Of a stretch of 64,000 nt of DNA, positions 1-10,200 are shown piece after piece. The notes beneath the pieces are model-generated. The model was given only the letters and a program-made list of their open reading frames with translations. It did not search any database and was not told the origin of the DNA. The position numbers and the translations under genes were made by a program. This DNA is from Candidatus Obscuribacterales bacterium (lineage in GTDB: Bacteria; Cyanobacteriota; Vampirovibrionia; Obscuribacterales; Obscuribacteraceae): the NCBI GenBank assembly GCA_019744775.1, contig JAIETZ010000002.1, forward strand, positions 1 through 64,000, given 5' to 3'. Positions within the stretch are counted from its first letter, which is position 1, and each line of letters starts with the position of its first letter.

Positions 1-57
1 TCTGGTTGCTCTCTTTCCTTCTATCCTCGCGTCCGAGGAATAGCCCGATTTTCATTC

Positions 58-86
58 AACGTCAAGCCCCTATTTGACTTGACGTT
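58..86. terminator. 9-bp inverted repeat, possible upstream terminator
   Basis: The arms AACGTCAAG (58-66) and CTTGACGTT (78-86) are perfectly complementary around an 11-nt loop. A short AT-rich stretch follows, but there is no real T-run. The element could end transcription entering from beyond the window's left edge or act as a protein-binding palindrome. No gene is visible in 1-157. Confidence 0.35.
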
Positions 87-157
87 ATTTATTACCGTAC
101 AAGATGACAATTGGAATTCAGTGGGAATAACACGCAGCCTCGTCTCGAGATCCGCGC

Positions 158-179
158 TCAATGGGAATCTTCCCATTGA
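158..179. promoter_or_regulatory. Perfect 22-nt palindrome, candidate operator
   Basis: Arms TCAATGGGAA (158-167) and TTCCCATTGA (170-179) form a perfect 10-bp inverted repeat with a 2-nt centre. A partial echo, GTGGGAAT, lies upstream near 121. The right arm overlaps a good -35 hexamer (176-181), the usual place for a repressor site. The regulator is unknown. The palindrome overlaps a possible upstream in-frame ATG at 161, which argues against that start for the downstream gene. Confidence 0.5.
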
Positions 180-205
180 CGCTACCCCCCTCTCTAGAAT
201 TTAAT
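176..205 (+). promoter_or_regulatory. Candidate sigma-70-type promoter of the Gly-rich gene
   Basis: TTGACG (176-181) lies 18 nt upstream of TTTAAT (200-205); each hexamer matches five of six consensus bases. Transcription would begin near 212 and leave a leader of about 70 nt before the ATG at 284. The -35 sits inside the palindrome at 158-179. Confidence 0.4.
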
Positions 206-283
206 GGCACCCATGACCCGAGAAAGCCTAGATATAAGTACGTCAACGCTCTCAACACAGTTCAGTACCTAAGGGAAAGAAAA

Positions 284-1381
284 ATGGGTAGACAATCAGA
301 AATAAGCAACGAGACAACAACAAAAACTCTGGATAGCTCTGCGTTAAGCGCAATCGGCAATTCACCGGATTTGGTGACAAGTCTTAAAGCCAAGACAGGT
401 GCTGAACAAATTATTGCCGATGGCATGATAAACGATCGCCGCGATGACCGTAGCCGTAACAACTCAGGCTACGTCAATCGCCCAAGAACAAACCTGGATG
501 ATGTAAGAGACTTGCAAACGCAACAACAGCAAATGCAATGCGCTCCCAACCAGCCAACCGACAATCCGGCACCAGCTCCTGCGCCAACGCCTGTAGCTGA
601 TGCAAATTGCCCACACGAGTGCAAAGAAGTACGCACTCCTAATGGTGACTATCAAGTTCTCAATCAACCACTTGTTCCAGGACAAGTAATGAGAAGTCCG
701 GACAACTGGCAATATGCAGGCGATCAAACTAACGCCAAAATCATGAGCGACACGCTCAACTATTCACAAACAAACACTGAAGACTCCCGTGGCAAGATGT
801 TGCAAAACAGTCGCTACGAAGCTGAAACTCGCCAATACGAACTAAACAGTGAACATGCTCGTGTAGAAGACTCCAAGGACAGAGGCGCCAACAGATTCGC
901 AACTAAAGTTGGTGCTGTCGGCAACTTCGTACAACAAGTGGGCAATGGTGCCTATCCAGTATTGATGGGTACTTCATCCATCGTCTACTCCTCCAATATG
1001 AGAGGCGGAAGAGGCGGTTACGGGTACGGTGGCGGCTATGGTTATGGTGGCGGATACGGCGGTGGTTACTGTGGTGGCTACGGCGGACCAATGCTCGGCA
1101 TAGGTGGCATGGGTATGGGCATGGGCTTTGGCGGATACGGCGGTGGCTATGGCTACGGCTATCCAGCTAGAGGCTTCTATGGTGCACCGATGGTTCCGTA
1201 CGGCAACACATACATCAACGCCGGCATGAACTTCCCACCACAAGGAAGCTTCAACACACCGATGGGTCGAATGGATGCTCCGCAAGCTACCGGCACTGCT
1301 CCTTACAGAAAGTGCGATCAGATTTGTGATCCGAAGCAACCACAGCAACCCGAATACAGCTATCCAAATAGAAAGCGCTAG
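284..1381 (+). CDS. Gly/Tyr-rich protein of unknown function
   Basis: I do not recognise a family. The frame is open from 161, but the ATG at 284 is preferred: AAGGGA lies 8 nt upstream, and 161-283 contains a palindrome and promoter-like sequence. The 365-residue product has no signal peptide. Its N-terminal 200 residues are hydrophilic and rich in Asn, Gln, Arg and Pro, with a Pro/Ala run (APAPAPTPV) and a few Cys. A Gly/Tyr segment follows (roughly residues 240-300) built of GGYGYGGG-like units, then a Pro/Asn/Met-rich tail. The GGY segment resembles disordered, self-associating or structural proteins. It ends 3 bp from the convergent ABC ATPase gene. Most antisense frames over the GGY stretch are shadows. 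A structural or granule role is speculation. Confidence 0.75.
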   Translation: MGRQSEISNETTTKTLDSSALSAIGNSPDLVTSLKAKTGAEQIIADGMINDRRDDRSRNNSGYVNRPRTNLDDVRDLQTQQQQMQCAPNQPTDNPAPAPAPTPVADANCPHECKEVRTPNGDYQVLNQPLVPGQVMRSPDNWQYAGDQTNAKIMSDTLNYSQTNTEDSRGKMLQNSRYEAETRQYELNSEHARVEDSKDRGANRFATKVGAVGNFVQQVGNGAYPVLMGTSSIVYSSNMRGGRGGYGYGGGYGYGGGYGGGYCGGYGGPMLGIGGMGMGMGFGGYGGGYGYGYPARGFYGAPMVPYGNTYINAGMNFPPQGSFNTPMGRMDAPQATGTAPYRKCDQICDPKQPQQPEYSYPNRKR

Positions 1382-1384
1382 GAT

Positions 1385-2170
1385 TTAAAGACTAGTTACG
1401 TATACATCAGAACTTGTATCAGCATCTGCTATACGTCGCACATCGACTTGAAACACTTGCTTCAACAAAGCAGGTTGCAACACTTCATGCGCACTTGCCG
1501 ACGCCGCTACACGACTGGGTTGTTGTCCTGATTTTTCCAATAACAAAACTGAATCTGCCAGCTTGGCAATGACGTTCAAGTCGTGCAAAACAACAATAAT
1601 TCCCAAGCCCTGCTTGCGAAGACTGTCTAGAAGTTCAGCTAATTCCAGCTGATGTCGAAAGTCCAAGTGCGAGATTGGCTCGTCAAGCAACATGAATTGA
1701 CTGCGCTGGGCAAGAGCGGTGGCAATGAGGGCCCGCTGTCGTTCACCACCGGATAAATTACTCAAATACTTAGTCCGCAATTCTGCCGTTGCCGTTTTTT
1801 CAAGTGCCTCATTAACCGCATCCTTATCTTCCGATGAGGCACTCCACGACCACCATTGTTGGTGAGGATTGCGACCGAGAGCCACCAGTTCTTGAACAGT
1901 TAGGTCCTGTTCAAATTGCTGAGATTGCGGGACGTAAGACACATGTCCGGCAAATTCACGAGCGGACATCGACCAAATATCTTTGCCGGAAATTTTTACT
2001 TCACCAGACACAGGCTTAATTAGACGCGCCAATGATTTTAGTAGAGTCGACTTACCGGCACCGTTTGGTCCGGCTATGGCAAGAATGGTACCGCCTAAGA
2101 CATTCAGTTGAATATTTTCCGCGACCGGTTTGTCGAATCCTACTGCGAGATCTTTTGCTGTTAAATTCAT
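1385..2170 (-). CDS. ABC transporter ATP-binding protein, FecE/BtuD type
   Basis: This is the cytoplasmic ATPase of a type II (BtuCD-like) importer for siderophores, haem or cobalamin; the substrate cannot be told from sequence. The 261-residue protein has Walker A GPNGAGKST (34-42), Q-loop Gln82, signature LSGGERQRA (139-147), Walker B LLDEP (161-165), D-loop SHLD and switch His196, all intact. The frame is open up to 2326. The ATG at 2170 is chosen because it carries AAGGAG about 8 nt upstream and overlaps the permease stop as ATGA, the classic translational-coupling arrangement. The C-terminal 50 residues form the usual small regulatory extension. No substrate-binding protein gene is adjacent. 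Confidence 0.93.
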   Translation of the reverse strand: MNLTAKDLAVGFDKPVAENIQLNVLGGTILAIAGPNGAGKSTLLKSLARLIKPVSGEVKISGKDIWSMSAREFAGHVSYVPQSQQFEQDLTVQELVALGRNPHQQWWSWSASSEDKDAVNEALEKTATAELRTKYLSNLSGGERQRALIATALAQRSQFMLLDEPISHLDFRHQLELAELLDSLRKQGLGIIVVLHDLNVIAKLADSVLLLEKSGQQPSRVAASASAHEVLQPALLKQVFQVDVRRIADADTSSDVYVTSL

Positions 2171-3189
2171 AGCCCTTCTCCTTTTTGTCTGGAGACAAGC
2201 CAGAGGAAAAACGGACCACCCACCAAGGCAAGCAATGTTCCTAGAGGCAATTCTTGTCCTTGCCCCAAAGTACGCGCTGCCAAGTCGCTGAACAAAACAA
2301 GCACTGCACCAATTAAGGCCGTGCAAATAATTTGCACACGCTCATCACGACCAAGCGAGCGACCAATCTGCGGAGCAATGAGACCAACAAAGCCAACGAG
2401 CCCACTAATTGCCACCGAAGCGCCGCAAGCAAGAACAGCAGCACCTAATAAAACCCACTGCACAACGACAACATTTACTCCCAATGACTGGGCCGACTGA
2501 GCACCCAGGGATAAAAGCCTCATCGACTTACTCATAACCAGTGCAATTATCAAACCAACAAAAATGTAAGTTCCTGCAATTGCCAATTCAGACCAGGTCC
2601 GCCCACTGATACCACCAGCTAACCAGAAGAATATTCCCTGCGACTGAGCGGCAGATGCAGCACCCACCATTATTAGTGTAATAAAGCTTCCGCAAATTGC
2701 CGACAGCGCTACGCCTGCCAGAAGTAGTCTCGTCACCGACAAGCCGGCAGGATTCTTTGCCATCATTGCCACCACAAGACTTGTTATCGCGCCGCCGGTA
2801 AACGCTATAAAAGGAATAAGCGCAAAATCCACTCCGGCAATCATCGCAATGGCGGCTGCCAATCCTGCACCGCTGGAAATACCAGTCAAATACGGATCAG
2901 CCAAAACATTTCTAGTAAGCGCTTGCAACACAAATCCTGATGTCGACAGACCAACTCCGACAACAGCTGCTATAAGAAGTCTAGGCACACGAATTTGCCA
3001 AAGCATGTCATGGAGATCCGAGTTAGTTATCTGCAAACTATGCCAAGCTTCGGCTGGTCCAATACAAACATCGCCCACGCACAAATTGAGCATAAGCGCC
3101 AACACAAGAATCGACAGCAGGATAACTATGCGAATCATCGGCAATATTGTACGAGCAGTCAGCGCATGACAACTTTGTTTCTTTGACAA
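2167..3189 (-). CDS. FecCD/BtuC-family ABC transporter permease
   Basis: This inner-membrane permease pairs with the ATPase that overlaps its stop codon by 4 bp. The product of about 340 residues shows roughly ten hydrophobic segments and the family's conserved blocks, including RVPRLLIAAVVG near the N-terminus, the TRNVLADPYLTGISSGAGL region after the second helix, GLVGFVGLIAPQIGR, and DLAAR with a following ELPLG-type loop. The start is uncertain. The longest frame uses a TTG at 3189 without a clear ribosome-binding site. An ATG at 3138 would give 323 residues, still normal for the family, and has TACAAT just upstream (3146-3151), which would make the message nearly leaderless. It is divergent from the YHYH gene. 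Confidence 0.92.
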   Translation of the reverse strand: MSKKQSCHALTARTILPMIRIVILLSILVLALMLNLCVGDVCIGPAEAWHSLQITNSDLHDMLWQIRVPRLLIAAVVGVGLSTSGFVLQALTRNVLADPYLTGISSGAGLAAAIAMIAGVDFALIPFIAFTGGAITSLVVAMMAKNPAGLSVTRLLLAGVALSAICGSFITLIMVGAASAAQSQGIFFWLAGGISGRTWSELAIAGTYIFVGLIIALVMSKSMRLLSLGAQSAQSLGVNVVVVQWVLLGAAVLACGASVAISGLVGFVGLIAPQIGRSLGRDERVQIICTALIGAVLVLFSDLAARTLGQGQELPLGTLLALVGGPFFLWLVSRQKGEGL

Positions 3190-3229
3190 AAAGTGTTGAG
3201 AATTACAAATGCGATAAGATTAGGCACTA

Positions 3230-4108
3230 ATGAAAAGATATTCAATACCAGCAATTGCGTTGTTACTGACGGCGAATCTATCGGCTAGCGCTCACTACGA
3301 AGAGCACTCTTCCAAACACGTCAATCACAAAGCAAAAAGCTCCAAAGAATTAGGTCCATTGCCAACACAATTCGATCCATGGGATCTTCTGAAAAAGGCT
3401 CTCTCACCGGCTTACGCGGCATCCAATGAAGTAAGCATCGTTATCGAAGGCGATTACCGAATAATCAAATCGAATGGTCTGCCCGATCACGAAACAGGAG
3501 CCTTTCCTAATCGCGGCAACCCCAATACTATTCGCGAGCAACATTACACGTTTAGAATGCCTGCTGAACCGATAGCAACTGGTAAGACAACTTGGCTGGG
3601 CATGTATCCATTCGGTGTGGCGATAAACGGAATCCCGTTTGATCCGGGTGCTGCCGAATGGTGGGATAACGATCCATATTCCGGCTGGCAATATGAAGCT
3701 ATGGCATTAGGACCACGCCTCGGTATTGATCAAAACAACGCACACGTTCAACCAAATGGCGCCTATCACTATCATGGTCCGCCCACTGGTCTTATCGATG
3801 AGTTGTCGCATGCACCAAAACCAACTTTGCTCGGCTACGCAGCAGATGGTTTTCCAATTTACGGACCCTTCGGTCATAGCAATCCCAATGATGCAAGTTC
3901 CGGCATGACTAAGCTTCATTCGAGCTATAGGGTAAAGCAAGGTCTTCGTCCTAACGGCCCTGGTGGCGACTACGACGGTCTATTCACGCAAGACTACGAA
4001 TACAAAAAGGGACTTGGTCAGTTAGACGAATGCAACGGGCGTTTTGGTGTCACCGAAGAGTTTCCTAAAGGTACTTACTATTATGTGATCACCGATAGTT
4101 TCCCTTAA
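3230..4108 (+). CDS. Secreted YHYH-domain protein, interrupted before its C-terminus
   Basis: The 292-residue product has a signal peptide (residues 1-21, cleavage near SASA) and a YHYH domain (named for its Tyr-His-Tyr-His motif, here at 179-182) with PNGAYHYHGPP, GYAADGFPIYGP and the terminal GTYYYVITDSFP block. The domain's function is unknown; it occurs in secreted bacterial proteins. In known members the chain continues past DSFP or DSWP with an aromatic residue and an IPRxFxGTP-type segment. Here a TAA (4106-4108) takes the aromatic position, and the same frame then reads IPRGFKGTPDPSF. This is therefore a nonsense mutation, a sequencing error or readthrough. The ribosome-binding site is weak. 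Confidence 0.85.
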   Translation: MKRYSIPAIALLLTANLSASAHYEEHSSKHVNHKAKSSKELGPLPTQFDPWDLLKKALSPAYAASNEVSIVIEGDYRIIKSNGLPDHETGAFPNRGNPNTIREQHYTFRMPAEPIATGKTTWLGMYPFGVAINGIPFDPGAAEWWDNDPYSGWQYEAMALGPRLGIDQNNAHVQPNGAYHYHGPPTGLIDELSHAPKPTLLGYAADGFPIYGPFGHSNPNDASSGMTKLHSSYRVKQGLRPNGPGGDYDGLFTQDYEYKKGLGQLDECNGRFGVTEEFPKGTYYYVITDSFP

Positions 4109-4282
4109 ATCCCTCGCGGATTTAAAGGCACACCGGATCCAAGCTTTCCACGTCGAGGTGGCTCACGTTTAGGTCCTCCGCCTCCCGGCAGACGCCCTAT
4201 GGGTCCACCAGGATTCGGCCCACCGGGCGGTCCCGGCTTTGGTCCACCAGCTGGATTTGGTCCACCACCGGATGAGCACTAA
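4109..4282 (+). pseudogene. In-frame continuation of the YHYH protein after an internal TAA
   Basis: Fifty-seven sense codons follow the TAA in the same frame and end at TAA 4280-4282. They encode IPRGFKGTPDPSFPRRGGS and then a Pro/Gly tail of GPPGFGPPG-like repeats ending DEH. The first ten residues match what normally follows the DSFP block of YHYH domains, so the segment looks like real coding sequence. The extended frame would stop directly against the stop of the giant gene (CTA at 4283-4285). A full-length product would be 350 residues if the stop were a sense codon. Confidence 0.7.
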
Positions 4283-7200
4283 CTATTGACCTGTTGCCGA
4301 GTAAGCTCCATGGCGAGCAGTTACTTGCGTCAGCACAGCGGCCATCTTGACCAGCTTCTCAGCCATTGCATGATCATCTGCGTCAGCTGCCTTCAAGAGT
4401 TCGCCGAGGATGGTGTTGTTTTGCATTAGTGAAACCAGTGAGAACTCAGTGTGCATGAGACTCATATCCTTATTCAAGTCATAACGCTGGATCTTGCGGC
4501 GTCCAAGTGGATCAGCCTTAAGCGCGACATTGATCGACTCATCCGGAGCACCGATGATGAATTCTTCGCCGGAGCTCAATGTCATCAGCTTGCTGCCGGC
4601 ATAAAGCTTGACTGAGTGCGCCGAGTTATCGTACAAGCAACGAACTTTTACGATGTTGTTTTCATTGCTTACAAGCGCGATTGTTCCAGGTGCAACTGAT
4701 ACAAGCGAATCACCTGCACGAACAAGAGTTGCACGGCTGGCAGCAACCAGGGCTTCACCACCCTTGAGGTTAACTACACCTGGTTTTTCCATTACCAACT
4801 TGGTGCCTCTTGTCTCTTTGATCATTGCAGTGTCAGTTGCCAGACTACGCAAGGCTGAACCAATTACAGCACTGGAGCCGGTCGTGTAGGCAATCGGCAC
4901 AATTGATGAAGTTTCAGTTGCCTTCGAAGCCGGAGCCGATGAAATCTTACCGCCAACTGGGGCAGCTGGAGCGCCATTGCCAATCTTAGCCGGCGCATCT
5001 TGCTTAGGTGAACGGCTCATCTTCGGAGGAACAGCGTCACTACCGATTTCTTGCTTCAACTTGTCGATTGTCTTTCTCATTGTGATTGAGAAGCAACCCA
5101 TGTTGCAATTGATGAGCATATCACGACCAATCATGGCTTTTCTTTCGAACTTGCTCTTCTTAACTTGCAAGCCGACAATCTTACCTGCATCGAGTGGTTC
5201 ACGATCAACACCGTCAACCGGTATCAATTCTTCTTCGGAGAGATCGGCATCAGCAACGATCAGTTCTTCACCGGCGGCAGCTTTGAGTTCTTTGGTTTCG
5301 CCATTCACTAGCATCGATATCTTCGTCTCGCCACCAAGCAAGTTGGCAACGCGGACTACACCAGGACGGTCTTGTTCAACGATAGTTGTACCGTCACCTG
5401 GAATTGAGATGTTGCCTTGCGATGTTTCAACAGTCAATCCGGCTTGACCGGCAGAAGCAACCATCTTGCCGGACTTCAATATAACGGTGTGGTTGACCGA
5501 TGGAGCAAAGGTTGTACCACCGGAGCCGATTATAACTGTGCCGTCATCGCCGGCAAACGAGAATGGTTGGCAGTAACCGGAAGCAACAACCCAGCCATTT
5601 TCATCAGTTGTTGATTCGCCGCCCGGGAGAGCCATCACCGTACAAACTGTTTGTTGTACAGTCGAAGTTAGGTTAGCCTTAGTATTGTTGCTTGACGTCG
5701 TATCAGTAACGACCATAGCCGTTTGATTAACGAGTGTCGGTGAGACTTCCGGCTCGATGAATACAACGCCACCGACATCAGCTACAACTGGTGCAGCGCC
5801 ACCTGGTGCAGGCGGGGCTGGCGGTACAACTGGAACAAGCAATGGACCAAATACACCAACGAATACATTGTTCAAAATCATCGGACCAGGTGGGTCAATG
5901 GCAATTACACCGCCGTTGGTCTGGAAGGTGCTTATTCCATTTACTGTAATGCTGCCCTTAACGCCGGAATCAAATACCATTGCGCCGCCACCGGTAAAGT
6001 CAAATATTGTTCCTGGCGCAAAGTTGACGGTACCAATTACCGTCGGTGTGTTAGTACCGGCAACACGCGATAGTTGCAAGTTGTTCAAGTAAGCATCAAA
6101 GCCACCAGCCGGTGCCGGACCTGACCAGATTGCAATGCCACCACCCTGGAACACATTTACATCTTGATTATCAATTACAACTGTGCCGCCGCCGCTGACA
6201 TATCTGGCGACTGAACCAACTATAGCCCCAGATGGCATATTAAGTACACCATCGGTGGCGTTCAATATTACATTGGCGCCTTGAGCAAAGAGTTCGGTAT
6301 TGGCGCCAAGAGTCACGTCCTGCGCACTGTTGATATTTATGTCTTGACCGACGCTCACCAGGTAAATAGTATTTGCGGCATCGAATGTGATATTGGTACC
6401 GGCATTTACCGAAGTTACATTGATAGAGCCGAAATTCATCTCATTTGTTTGATATGCGTTTATATCGGTGCTTATGAGGTCAAAACCTGCATTAACCGAT
6501 CCAGCTTGCATATTGGTTGTTCCAGCAGCGCCTAGAGAAACGCCTGTTTGACCAGTCACGGTGATGTCCGTTGCAGCGGTGACTGTTCCGGAATTCAGCT
6601 GAACATTACCACCGGATGCAATTAGATTTACAGCGCCTTGTGAAGCTTGCATCGTCGCTGCACCCAAAGTAGTCACAACATTCCCTGTTCCAGTTGCTGT
6701 CAGGTTGACATTGCCTGCCGATAAGTTATCGACGGCGGTTAACGTCGTAGCTCCTGTTGAAGCCAAGTCAAATGTGCTGGTAGCACCCGCGGTTGAAGCC
6801 CCAAGGTTTACATTGTTGGTACCGCTGGCGGTACTGATGTACACATTACCACCGGTATTGGCGGTCAAAGTATCTCCGACAGTCATTGCTACTCTTGAGC
6901 TGGTACCCGATCCAATATCACCTGTGCCGGACGTGAGATTTGCATCAGTTGCTGTTATTAATGCCGTGCCTGTCGTACTAATTGCACCGGCGCCATTAGC
7001 TGTCAGGTTGACGGTACCTCCAGTCAATCCGACTGTCCCATTTATATTGATACCGCCACCGGCAGCTGTAGCCAGATCAAAGGTATTGGCTATTCCGGAA
7101 GAAGAATCACCGAGATCAACACCGCCTGTTGTACCTACAAATACGTTGCCGACAGCCACTGCGGTTAATAACGTCGTATCGGCGCTGATACGTGAAGTGG

Positions 7201-10200
7201 TGCCTGTACCGATACTGCCACCGGCGCTCAAGTCAATGTTAGCGCCTGATAGAGTTCCACCACTCAGACCATTGCTGATATCACCGCCCGCCAAGACCGT
7301 CATCGTGCCTGTAGTTGTCGCACCAGCATTAACTGTAACGGCGCCATTTGCATCAAGGCTGACACCTGACGAACCATTCAATGCGCCATTAAGAACAATG
7401 TTGTTGGCGGTTGTTGCCAATTTGATCGTGTCTGCTGTTATAGTGCCGGCACCGGAAGTCGTAATAGTATCCGAAGCGATAACATCCAAAGTCTTATCGA
7501 CAGTCACCGAGGTGGAGGACAAGCCCAATGCACCTGTCTGATTGATGAATGCATTACCGTTGGCTGCGCCGGCGTCATTGGCTGTCAGCGACAAAGTGCC
7601 GGCAGCAGTATTCACTCTTTGACCACTCGTACCTATATTACCGGCTGTGGCCGTCAAGTCGACACTATCACCAGTCAACAGCCCTGCGCCGGAAATACTC
7701 GTTGCAGACAAGAGCGTTACAGCACCACCGGCAGCATTGGCAGTGATTCCGCCACTTAAGGTAATGCCGTTACTGGTAGCATTCAACGATACGCTACCGG
7801 CAGTGACAGTTCCTGTATTCGATACCGTTATTGCGTCACTGGCAACCAAATCGAATGTCTTGTTCACATCAACATTGGCGCCGTTCAGGGTGAGCGCACC
7901 TGTCTGATTTATGAAGGCATTACCCAAACCGGCACCGGCTGCCGAGGCAGTTACATCCATTGTTGTTGTGACGGTGTTAATGCGAGCGCCGGTTCCACCG
8001 CCGATATTACCTCCAGTGGATGTGAGAACTAAGCTATTGCCTGTTACAATGCCACTGCCGAGGATATCGGTGCCGGCACCCAGAGTTACGGTACCTGTAA
8101 GTCCTGATGAATTAACATTGCCGTTGAGAGCAATTCCGCCGTTAGTACTATTGGCAGTAAAGTTGTTGGTGACGGATGAAGTAAACAAGTTGAGCGAGCT
8201 ATTTGCGCCCAATATGGCATCAACACCCTGGAATACTCTGATACGTCCGGTCATATTGTCGGCAAAGGCAGATACAGAACCAGCAGCGGCATTGCCGAAG
8301 TCGATTGTACCTGTAGTGCTGGTTGCAATATCACCAACAAGATTGAGGGAGTTATTGATGTTGACGCTGCCTGTCGTGCTGTTGAATGTGATTGTTGTCG
8401 GTCCGGCACCGGTGCCGACTGCCAGGATTGAACCGGTATTGGTGAGATTGAGATCAGCGGCAACTTGTGTTCTGAAAGTAATCTGTCCACCCGAACCTGC
8501 AACACCGCCGAAACCATCATTTGTTTGGATAGTAAAGGCATTGCTTATGGTGCCGGAGGAAGCTTCAATGTCGATTACTCCACCTGCAGTTGTGCCAATT
8601 GCACCAGTGCCAGGCAATGCCGACAGATTGCCACCGACTGTCAATCCAGCAATAGCAGATGAGCTCACCAAATTGATAAAGCCGCCATCACCTGTTCCTG
8701 CTCCATTGACTGTGATGTCACCAGCACCAACAAATGTCAGTGAATTACCCTCAATCTCGACGTTGCCGCCTTTGCCATTTCCGCCGGCCAGAGCTGAAAT
8801 ATTGGAGGTGCTGACTGTAACATCACCATCGGCAAATATTTGAACCGTACCACCCAATCCGGATGTACCGGCATTGGCCGACAAATTACCGGTAATAGAA
8901 GAATTACCTGCTGTCGGGAAGCCAGTTTGCAGGCTGGCATCAGAAGTGATGAGGATAATGCCACCGTCACCGGTACCGGCGCCGTTGACTGTCAATCCAC
9001 CACCTACAGTAACGAGACTACCTGTTAGGTAAACTTCGCCACCCTTGCCGTTAGCAGCTTGAACGGATACATCAATGTTGTTTTGGTTGATGGCCACACC
9101 ACCGGCTTGGTTATTGAGAACAATGATACCGCCATTGCCCGTACCACCCAAACTACCACCACGAGCTGTCAGCACTCCAACAATCGTGTTGGCACCAGGA
9201 GTGGCATTATCAACGGTCAGTACGTTACTTGTATTTGTATTGATTGTGATTGTGCCGCCGTGTCTGGCAGCGGAAACATCGAAAGCAGTAGCCACCGCAG
9301 ACAGACCGGCAGCAGAGCTAACGGTAATTGTTCCGCCGTCACCGATACTGCCGACAGCCATACCGCTGGCTGCCTGCAATGTAGCATTAACGAAGTTGGT
9401 GCCTGTGGCTGCACCGATTACCATTTGAGTCAAAGGATCAGAAGAAATGAGGCTTATGTTACCTCCATTTCCAGTTCCGGCACCACTCATATTGATTATG
9501 CCGCCGGTGGCGTTATCCACTTGCAGCCTGGTGCCGCTCAAGGTGAGGTTGGCGCCATTAGCACTTATGCCTGATGTGATATCAATAGCAGTTCCAAAGT
9601 TCGGAATAACAACTGCGCCTTGTCTGTTTGTGATACTTACAGTTCCGCCGCTGACGCCGGCAATTGAGATTGTACCGTCAATATAATTAGTACCGGTGGC
9701 AGAACCAACAACTAAGTTGGTTGTTGAACTAGATACGAATTCAATTTTGCCGCCCACGCCTGTCAAAACGTCTGTTGCATTAGCTTGCATGTTGTCGGCA
9801 TTCAACTGTATTGTGCCGCTGCTGGAGATGGTTATTGTGCCGCCGTTTGGACCATTGGCATTAATCGACCAGTTGTCGATGTTTACATCGCCTGGTGAGC
9901 TAATCAATACATTACCGCCGAAGTCCGCCGAATTTGAACTACCGGATGATGCATCGATGCTCAATGCACCTGTGGTGTCGACATTACCTTGTTGCAATCT
10001 GATCTGTACGGTTCCCCCTGTCGTAGCATTACTCAATGCGCGGATACTACCGGCCATAACAAGACCATTACCTTGTCCCAATCCAACATTGAGTGAAACG
10101 AAGCCGGCTACTGCAGATGTACTGCTGGCTTCAATACATACGCCGCCATTGTTTGTAGTGAAGGCAATATTGCCGACTGGGGCAACTATAATTACATCGC

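Noticed and set aside
161-283. N-terminal extension of the Gly-rich protein from ATG 161
   Set aside because: This stretch holds a perfect palindrome and a promoter, lacks a ribosome-binding site, and the ATG at 284 has a good one.
4106-4108. Genome-wide recoding of TAA to a sense codon
   Set aside because: Other genes here end normally at TAA (for example the ABC ATPase and the TetR-adjacent EF-hand gene), so only a local lesion or readthrough is possible.
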